Source of the DNA: CAYJVB01 sp964373575 | GTDB lineage: Archaea; Aenigmatarchaeota; Aenigmatarchaeia; CG10238-14 | Assembly: GCA_964373575.1 (NCBI GenBank) | Contig: CAYJVB010000034.1 | Location: 1 to 8,792 of the forward strand | Length of the DNA stretch: 8,792 nt | Direction of reading: 5' to 3' | Shown: piece by piece, positions 4,844 through 8,792 of the stretch | Layout of the letters: every line of letters begins with the position of its first letter | How positions within the stretch are numbered: the stretch's first letter is position 1 | Notes under the pieces: model-generated | What the model was told of the DNA's origin: nothing | Databases searched by the model: none | Seen by the model: only the letters and a program-made list of their open reading frames with translations | Made by a program: the position numbers and the translations under genes

Positions 4844-5431
4844 ATGCGAAGAATAAAATCTGAGATTAGAATTGTGGGATTTGATGATGCTCCTTTTGTT
4901 CCTAACAGTAAAGGAAAAACTATAGTAATAGGTGTTGTCTATCGTGGTGGACATTTTCTTGATGGCATTTTAAAAACAGAAGTAACTATTGATGGAATGG
5001 ATGCAACTCGAGCTTTAATTGATAGAGTTAATTCAACTAAACACAAAGGACAGATGAGAGTTATTATGTTAAATGGTATTACTATTGGTGGTTTTAATTT
5101 GGTTGATATAAAAAAACTTTACAATGAAACTGATTTAGCTGTTATCGTTATTACAAGAAAGCAGCCGAATTTAGAAAAAATTAAAAATGCCTTAAATAAA
5201 TTCAAAGACTTTAAAGACAGGTGGACTTGTGTCAAGAATGCTGGAAAAATCCATTCCTTAAAAATGGAAAAGGATAAAAGTATTCGCTACCAATTTACAG
5301 GTCTAACAAGAATAGAGTCTGAGGAAATTATAAAATTAAGTTGCACCCACAGCTTGATTCCAGAGCCATTAAGGGTTGCTCATTTAATTGCTTCAGCGTT
5401 AGTAAAAGGAGAAAGTGGCGGTCAGGCATGA
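4844..5431 (+). CDS. DUF99 / UPF0215 family protein, probable deoxyuridine endonuclease
   Basis: This 195-residue protein is a DUF99 family member, structurally related to endonuclease V. Signatures are the acidic GFDDAPF near the N-terminus (12-18), GVVYRGGHFLDG (30-41), TEVTIDGMDAT (45-55), LNGITIGGFNLVD (76-88) and the C-terminal IPEPLRVAHLIASALVKGESG (172-192). D14, D15 and E46 or D50 are candidates for metal binding. Members from Thermococcales have been reported to cut DNA at deoxyuridine, from memory of the literature, so a role in uracil repair is plausible. Length is normal. It is the first gene of an operon: its TGA overlaps the signal peptidase ATG (5428-5431). The 5' end is leaderless or nearly so. 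Confidence 0.9.
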   Translation: MRRIKSEIRIVGFDDAPFVPNSKGKTIVIGVVYRGGHFLDGILKTEVTIDGMDATRALIDRVNSTKHKGQMRVIMLNGITIGGFNLVDIKKLYNETDLAVIVITRKQPNLEKIKNALNKFKDFKDRWTCVKNAGKIHSLKMEKDKSIRYQFTGLTRIESEEIIKLSCTHSLIPEPLRVAHLIASALVKGESGGQA

Positions 5432-5934
5432 ACAAAAAAGAGATCATTGAGAATATAAAATATATTGCAATAGGATTGATAGCAGCTTATCTACTTAATT
5501 TTATTTTCGGTGTTGTTCTAGGGACTGACCTTCCAATCGTTGCTGTTATATCGGAATCTATGACTCATGACTCATCAACAGAGGTCAACCATTATAACTA
5601 TCTTATGAGTAATTACAATTTCACTAGAGAGCAGATTGGTTCTTGGTCGATCTCTAATGGCTTTTTAAAAGGTGATGTTCTAATAGTAAAAGGCAGTGAT
5701 ATAGACGAATTAAAAATTGGTGATGTTATCGTCTATAATATAGAAGGGCAGAAAATTCCGATCGTTCACAGAATTGTGGAAATCGATCATAATAGAATTG
5801 TCACTAAAGGGGATCATAACAAAAGATCTGACCAATGGATTCCAACAACAATTCATGGCAAGGCTATTGTTGTCATACCGCTTTTGGGATGGCCAAAACT
5901 TTTATTAACAGAACTATTTTCACGGGTGTTTTAG
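5428..5934 (+). CDS. Signal peptidase I, ER/archaeal type (S26B)
   Basis: This 168-residue membrane protein removes signal peptides from secreted proteins. Residues 10-33 form one N-terminal membrane anchor (IKYIAIGLIAAYLLNFIFGVVLG). ISESM (41-45) holds the nucleophile S44. IVHRI (112-116) supplies H114, which replaces the bacterial catalytic Lys and marks the archaeal/ER type. TKGDHN (126-131) and RSD (133-135) contain the conserved Asp residues. A hydrophobic stretch near the C-terminus (VVIPLLGWPKLLL) may touch the membrane. The start is the ATG overlapping the DUF99 stop; an in-frame TTG at 5341 would add 29 residues encoded wholly inside DUF99 and unlike any signal peptidase. The TFS gene begins on the base after its stop codon. 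Confidence 0.93.
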   Translation: MNKKEIIENIKYIAIGLIAAYLLNFIFGVVLGTDLPIVAVISESMTHDSSTEVNHYNYLMSNYNFTREQIGSWSISNGFLKGDVLIVKGSDIDELKIGDVIVYNIEGQKIPIVHRIVEIDHNRIVTKGDHNKRSDQWIPTTIHGKAIVVIPLLGWPKLLLTELFSRVF

Positions 5935-6267
5935 ATGCAATTTTGTGAAAAATGTGGAAATTTGATGATCACTCAAAAAAAGAGTGGAAAGATGGTTTAT
6001 GTATGCAGAAAATGTGGCCATGTATCCAGGGGTAAAAGAGCCGTTTCAACCAGCATTTCAGAGAAGATAAAGAACAAAGAATCCAAAATACCTGTTTTCA
6101 CAGAAGAAGATAACTTGAAGCAATATCCTATTGATAAGAATATAATCTGCACTAAATGTGGAAATCATGGGGCTTATTGGTTTATGCAACAGACAAGGTC
6201 TGCTGATGAACCAGCGACAATGTTTTTATGCTGCACTAAATGTAAGCATAAGTGGAGAGAGTATTAG
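5935..6267 (+). CDS. tfs: Transcription factor S (TFIIS/RPB9-like)
   Basis: This 110-residue protein stimulates RNA polymerase to cut back and rescue stalled transcripts. The N-terminal zinc ribbon has CEKC (C4, C7) and CRKC (C24, C27). The C-terminal ribbon has CTKC (C72, C75) and C100/C103 and carries QTRSADEP (86-93), whose D91-E92 pair is the catalytic acidic tip inserted into the polymerase. All key residues are present, so it should be an active cleavage factor and not an inhibitory paralogue. Length matches archaeal TFS. It starts immediately after the signal peptidase stop and is the last gene of the operon. Its last 4 bases overlap the 3' end of the convergent flavin reductase. Confidence 0.95.
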   Translation: MQFCEKCGNLMITQKKSGKMVYVCRKCGHVSRGKRAVSTSISEKIKNKESKIPVFTEEDNLKQYPIDKNIICTKCGNHGAYWFMQQTRSADEPATMFLCCTKCKHKWREY

Positions 6268-6977
6268 ATATATTCCTCGAAATAGATTTTTTCTTCCTTG
6301 AATCCTATTTTTTTAGCAAGTTCACGCACTTCTCGTACCATCGCTAGAACTCCGCAGATATATACCTCTTCGTCTTTAGGTTTAGTGAAATATTTTTGAA
6401 ACGATTTCTGAACGTGACCTATTTCTCCTTTCCATTTTTTGGTTTTTGCCTGGCTAATCACAGGGATGAAGTGAAAGTTTTTATGCTTCTTTGCCAAATC
6501 GTCAAATTCTTTTTTGTAAATTATTTCATCTTCGTTTTTCACGCCGAAAAATAGCCATATCTGATTTTTTGTACCTTTCTCAAAAATTGTTTGCATCATT
6601 GGTTTAATTGCAGATATGCCCGTTCCTGTGGCGAGGAAAATAACGTCTTTGCTAACCGGTTCTCTTAATATGAATCTGCCTACTGGACCAAATATCATTA
6701 TTTCTTGTCCGACTTTGACATTATTTAAATAGTTAGAAACATAACCGCCTTCAACCACTTTTATGCATAGTTCTATTGAATTTTTTTGGGACGGGGGACT
6801 GGCTATTGAATATGGTTTAACAATAACGCCATTATCTTTTGGTACAAAGACAGAAACGAATTGGCCTGGTTTTTGATTGAAATCATTATCTTTTGGTAAT
6901 TGCAGTTTTACAATCACAACTGTTGGTGAAGCTGTTATGACCTGTTTTACTTTTGTTAAATATCTTTTCATTGTCAT
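6264..6977 (-). CDS. FNR-type FAD/NAD(P)H oxidoreductase
   Basis: This 237-residue protein belongs to the ferredoxin-NAD(P)H reductase superfamily. The first domain binds FAD: KPYSIAS (54-60), a variant of the usual RxYS motif with Lys in place of Arg, and GGYVSNYL (77-84). The second domain binds NAD(P): FLATGTGISAIKPM (114-127), LFFGVKNEDEIIY (142-154) and VYICG (205-209), ending in FEEYI. No Cys cluster is present for an iron-sulfur centre, so electrons probably pass to a separate ferredoxin or flavodoxin; the partner is not in this window. I chose ATG 6977; ATG 6971 is also possible, and the in-frame TTG at 6980 is unlikely. The substrate is unknown. It is not adjacent to a pyrimidine gene, so a PyrK role is unsupported. 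Confidence 0.9.
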   Translation of the reverse strand: MTMKRYLTKVKQVITASPTVVIVKLQLPKDNDFNQKPGQFVSVFVPKDNGVIVKPYSIASPPSQKNSIELCIKVVEGGYVSNYLNNVKVGQEIMIFGPVGRFILREPVSKDVIFLATGTGISAIKPMMQTIFEKGTKNQIWLFFGVKNEDEIIYKKEFDDLAKKHKNFHFIPVISQAKTKKWKGEIGHVQKSFQKYFTKPKDEEVYICGVLAMVREVRELAKKIGFKEEKIYFEEYI

Positions 6978-7010
6978 CAACTGTAAAAAAGAATTATGTT
7001 ATAGAGTTAA

Positions 7011-7020
7011 TATTTTAATA
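7011..7020 (-). promoter_or_regulatory. Candidate TATA box for the flavin reductase
   Basis: TATTAAAATA on the minus strand is centred about 38 bases before the ATG at 6977, predicting a short leader of about 12 bases without a Shine-Dalgarno sequence. Confidence 0.4.
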
Positions 7021-7095
7021 TGGGCTGATTAATTGATTACTTTATCTCACCTGTTAATGTATAAGGCGAAAAGTATGCATGTGTGTTCCAATAGC

Positions 7096-7104
7096 TTTTA
7101 AATA
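7096..7104 (+). promoter_or_regulatory. Candidate TATA box for the winged-helix gene
   Basis: TTTTAAATA is centred at 7100, so transcription should begin near 7126. That is one base before an ATG at 7127 and 12 bases before the annotated start at 7138. A near-palindrome, TACGGTACCATA (7105-7116), follows directly and could be an operator. Confidence 0.45.
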
Positions 7105-7137
7105 TACGGTACCATAATATATCCGAATGGGAGTTCT

Positions 7138-7404
7138 ATGAAGGATAGAATAATTCAAACTCTATCCAAAAATAAAACCATTGACCGAGTTTTAAAAACA
7201 ATTTTCAAAGAAAAGGGCGAAGGGAAGCTTGGGCTGACAATTTCGGAACTTTCAGAAAAAACTGGAATTGAAAGACATAGACTTGCGGGTATATTAGAAG
7301 TTCTTGTTGTTTTAGGACTTTTAGTGATGTTTGAGATGGGAATGATGAAAGTTATTGCACCAACACCGGTGCTTCTGAAAATGAAAGGAATTGTATCCAG
7401 CTAA
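7138..7404 (+). CDS. Small winged-helix DNA-binding protein
   Basis: This 88-residue protein looks like a stand-alone winged-helix domain. After an N-terminal helix (KDRIIQTLSKN), residues 32-66 read as a helix-turn-helix (LTISELSEKTGIERHRLAGILEVLVVLGLL), with R46-R48 on the recognition helix, followed by a short wing (VMFEMGMMKVIAPTPV). No ligand or metal site is seen, so it is a DNA-binding protein, possibly a small transcription regulator or chromatin protein. GGGAG (7129-7133) supports the ATG at 7138. A four-codon reading frame (ATG 7127, Met-Gly-Val-Leu, TGA) overlaps that start as ATGA. Three T-tracts follow the stop, so it is probably transcribed alone. Its target genes are unknown. 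Confidence 0.8.
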   Translation: MKDRIIQTLSKNKTIDRVLKTIFKEKGEGKLGLTISELSEKTGIERHRLAGILEVLVVLGLLVMFEMGMMKVIAPTPVLLKMKGIVSS

Positions 7405-7416
7405 ACATTAATCTTG

Positions 7417-7445
7417 TTTTTTGTTGCAATTTTGTCTGAATTTTT
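7417..7445 (+). terminator. T-tract terminator region after the winged-helix gene
   Basis: T-runs at 7417-7422, 7430-7433 and 7441-7445 lie within 45 bases of the stop codon. Consecutive T-tracts are the usual archaeal termination signal and should separate this gene from the OB-fold-PCNA operon. Confidence 0.5.
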
Positions 7446-7448
7446 CTG

Positions 7449-7465
7449 TTTTATAACAATTAAAG
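7449..7465 (+). promoter_or_regulatory. Candidate TATA boxes for the OB-fold-PCNA operon
   Basis: Two elements fit: TTTTATAAC (7449-7457), about 35 bases before the ATG at 7488, and AATTAAAG (7458-7465), about 26 bases before it. Either gives a leader of nine bases or fewer, and no Shine-Dalgarno sequence is present. Confidence 0.4.
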
Positions 7466-7487
7466 TTTTAGTTCCCAATTATTTCCA

Positions 7488-7814
7488 ATGGCTTACACTA
7501 TTAATTATCCGAAGAAGAAAGTCGTAGAAATTGATCCTTCGCAGGATTATAAAGTAAAAGTTGTTGGAATTGTTATAGATAAAAGACAGGATACTATTAT
7601 GATTGATGACGGCACCGGTAAGATCAAAATATTTGTTGATTCGCCTGTTTTATTAGAAAAAGTAGATGTTAATCAGTTTATAGCTGTTTTCGGATCCACT
7701 CTACCTTTAGAAAATGGTTTTGATGTTAGAGCTGATGTTATACAGGATTTGACTGGCTTAGATATAAATATTTATAAAAAGGTAGATGATTTGTATACAA
7801 AGCTGGGGTTATAA
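7488..7814 (+). CDS. OB-fold nucleic-acid-binding protein upstream of PCNA, RPA32-like
   Basis: This 108-residue protein has one OB fold. Strands are visible at YKVKVVGIVIDKR (21-33), DTIMIDDGTGKIKIFVD (35-51) and NQFIAVFGSTLP (62-73), then FDVRADVIQDL (78-88), and a C-terminal helix (DINIYKKVDDLYTKLGL). An OB fold followed by a helix matches the core of RPA32/RPA2-like subunits, where the helix builds the complex, so it may be a small RPA subunit; I cannot exclude an RNA-binding role. It lies one base before the PCNA start and shares its transcript. It has little direct similarity to the OB-fold protein at 519-809 (no LWG or FKGE motifs), so the two are not recent duplicates. Confidence 0.8.
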   Translation: MAYTINYPKKKVVEIDPSQDYKVKVVGIVIDKRQDTIMIDDGTGKIKIFVDSPVLLEKVDVNQFIAVFGSTLPLENGFDVRADVIQDLTGLDINIYKKVDDLYTKLGL

Positions 7815-7815
7815 G

Positions 7816-8565
7816 ATGTTCAAAGCCACTGTGTCTGATGTTGATTTGCTGAAGGACACTGTTTCTACCGTAGGAGAACTTATTGATGAAGGTATTTTCA
7901 AGGCAAATAAAAATGGATTGAGTTTTGTTGCTGCTGATAGGGCGATGGTTGCTGTTGTTGAATGCAGGCTGCCTGCAACTGTGTTTGAAGAATTTCAGGT
8001 TGATGATGAGCATCAGATCCCTGTTAATATCACAAATTTTGTATCTGTATTGAAAAGGGCTACAAGTGGTGATAAATTAACAATGGAATTGAAGGAAAAC
8101 AAGTTGGATATTCTTATGAAAGGCAAATCGACAAGGAGATTCACTGTTCCGTTGCTTGATATATCACAAGAAGAGATACCACCTATTGATCAGTTGGATT
8201 TCAAGGCTAAATCAAAAATTAGAGCGGACGTTTTGAAAAGTGGAATTGAGGATGCAGAAGTTGTAAGTGATTCTGTACTGTTTGAAGCAAATAAAGATGT
8301 TTTCACTATGAAAGCGACGGGTGACATTAGCTCGACGGAGTTATCATTGAGCAAGGGGGATGAGGCGTTGCTTGATTTTCAGGTAAAGGAAACTGTTAGA
8401 TCGAGATATCCGTTAGATTATTTGAAGAAAATAATTAAGGCAGCTAAACTGGTGGATGAAGTTGTTGTGATGTGGTCGAAGGATTACCCAATGAAACTTG
8501 TTTTTAAAGATGTCGATAAAGTTGAATTGAATTTTGTTCTTGCTCCAAGAGTTCAAGAAGAATAA
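7816..8565 (+). CDS. pcn: DNA polymerase sliding clamp (PCNA)
   Basis: This 249-residue protein is the archaeal PCNA, which trimerises around DNA and tethers polymerases, ligase, FEN1 and repair proteins. Signatures include FVAADRAMVAVVE (37-49), the first-domain helix IPVNITNFVSVLKRA (68-82), the interdomain connecting loop around QEEIPPIDQLDF (118-129), YPLDYLKKIIKAAKL (198-212) and the end LAPRVQEE (242-249), with the LAPR element that contacts PIP-box proteins. The length is typical and nothing is missing. I chose ATG 7816, one base after the stop of the OB-fold gene, because the protein then starts MFKATVSDVD as in relatives; an in-frame upstream start inside the OB gene would add 10 unrelated residues. 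NreA in this window carries a matching PIP box. Confidence 0.97.
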   Translation: MFKATVSDVDLLKDTVSTVGELIDEGIFKANKNGLSFVAADRAMVAVVECRLPATVFEEFQVDDEHQIPVNITNFVSVLKRATSGDKLTMELKENKLDILMKGKSTRRFTVPLLDISQEEIPPIDQLDFKAKSKIRADVLKSGIEDAEVVSDSVLFEANKDVFTMKATGDISSTELSLSKGDEALLDFQVKETVRSRYPLDYLKKIIKAAKLVDEVVVMWSKDYPMKLVFKDVDKVELNFVLAPRVQEE

Positions 8566-8577
8566 GATACAAATAAG

Positions 8578-8587
8578 ATTAAATTTT
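8578..8587 (+). promoter_or_regulatory. Candidate TATA box for the gene at the right edge
   Basis: ATTAAATTTT is centred about 25 bases before the ATG at 8607, the spacing of a leaderless transcript. It lies only 13 bases after the PCNA stop codon. Confidence 0.4.
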
Positions 8588-8606
8588 TATGTTCTACAAT
8601 AACTCT

Positions 8607-8792
8607 ATGAATCTATTCCAATATTTATTGCATTTAACGGGAGTTGGAATTGGAGAATTATGGAGAAATGCTTATATTGTAGTCCATAATAAAGTAAGCA
8701 TAAGGGAACTATATCTACATAAACTTGATTTATATGACTCACCTGAGATAGAATATCAGGTTTTAGATCTATATCTTCCCAATAGAAATGAA
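8607..8792 (+). CDS. Unrecognised protein, 3' end cut by the window
   Basis: An open frame of 62 codons runs from ATG 8607 to the last base without a stop, so the gene continues beyond the window. The translation begins MNLFQYLLHLTGVGIGELWR and continues with a mixed charged segment (IRELYLHKLDLYDSPEIEYQVLDLYLP). I do not recognise it. There are no Cys residues and only weak hydrophobicity, so a soluble protein is likely. A TATA-like box at leaderless distance supports this start and separate transcription from PCNA. The 41-base gap after PCNA would also allow read-through. Confidence 0.6.
   Translation, partial: MNLFQYLLHLTGVGIGELWRNAYIVVHNKVSIRELYLHKLDLYDSPEIEYQVLDLYLPNRNE

Noticed and set aside
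5341..5427. Upstream in-frame TTG extension of the signal peptidase gene
   Set aside because: The extra 29 residues are read wholly inside DUF99, look like a shadow frame, and would put a non-hydrophobic stretch before the membrane anchor. ATG 5428 with the ATGA overlap is the natural start.
6381..6416. PIP-like string QKSFQKYF in the flavin reductase
   Set aside because: The fourth position is Phe and not Ile, Leu or Met, and the segment lies inside the folded NAD(P)-binding domain, not in a free tail.
6981..7095. Search for an RNA gene or C/D box RNA between the flavin reductase and winged-helix genes
   Set aside because: No RTGATGA and CTGA box pair, no tRNA-like fold and no long stem was found; the stretch appears to hold only divergent promoters.
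7786..7815. Upstream start for PCNA inside the OB-fold gene
   Set aside because: PCNA proteins begin at MFKA-like sequence, which matches ATG 7816; the additional 10 residues are unrelated to the family.

Overview
The window is AT-rich chromosomal DNA from an archaeon. PCNA, ribosomal protein L40e, a TFS/RPB9-type transcription factor, a TRAM-domain protein, NreA, a DUF99 protein, an ER/archaeal-type signal peptidase and RPA-like OB-fold proteins occur together, and most lead genes have a TATA-like box about 25-35 bases before the start codon. The short, single-OB-fold proteins would suit an uncultured or DPANN-like lineage, but the sequence alone does not settle the phylum. I see no rRNA, tRNA, CRISPR array or insertion sequence.

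Layout. (1) Positions 1-809 (+): a long, possibly structured leader, then a TRAM protein with an RGG-rich N-terminus and an acidic tail, overlapping by 4 bases a small RPA/SSB-like OB-fold gene. (2) Positions 887-3366 (-), read from right to left: L40e (only 58 codons), an AbrB/PIN toxin-antitoxin pair (vapBC), a small zinc-ribbon protein, and NreA, which ends in a textbook PCNA-interacting motif. (3) Positions 3393-3780: a 102-residue unknown protein flanked by two near-identical 26-base promoter-like repeats. (4) Positions 3816-4751 (-): a radical SAM enzyme with a Cys-rich C-terminal region. (5) Positions 4844-6267 (+): a tightly packed operon of DUF99, signal peptidase I and TFS, running tail-to-tail with a 4-base overlap into (6) an FNR-type flavin reductase (-, 6264-6977). 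(7) Positions 7138-8565 (+): a small winged-helix protein, then an OB-fold protein and PCNA separated by one base. (8) Positions 8607-8792: the start of an unrecognised gene cut by the window edge.

How the genes fit together. Five products point to DNA maintenance: two OB-fold proteins, PCNA, NreA (predicted to bind PCNA) and DUF99 (a family reported to cleave deoxyuridine-containing DNA). L40e, TRAM and TFS belong to RNA and protein synthesis. The clearest items for follow-up are the PIP box on NreA with PCNA in the same window, the paired palindromes at the vapB promoter, the duplicated promoter-like repeat around the 102-residue gene, and the TRAM-SSB pair in which the disordered tails sit on the TRAM protein. 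I found no clear new multi-gene system; most of the window is informative core archaeal gene content.
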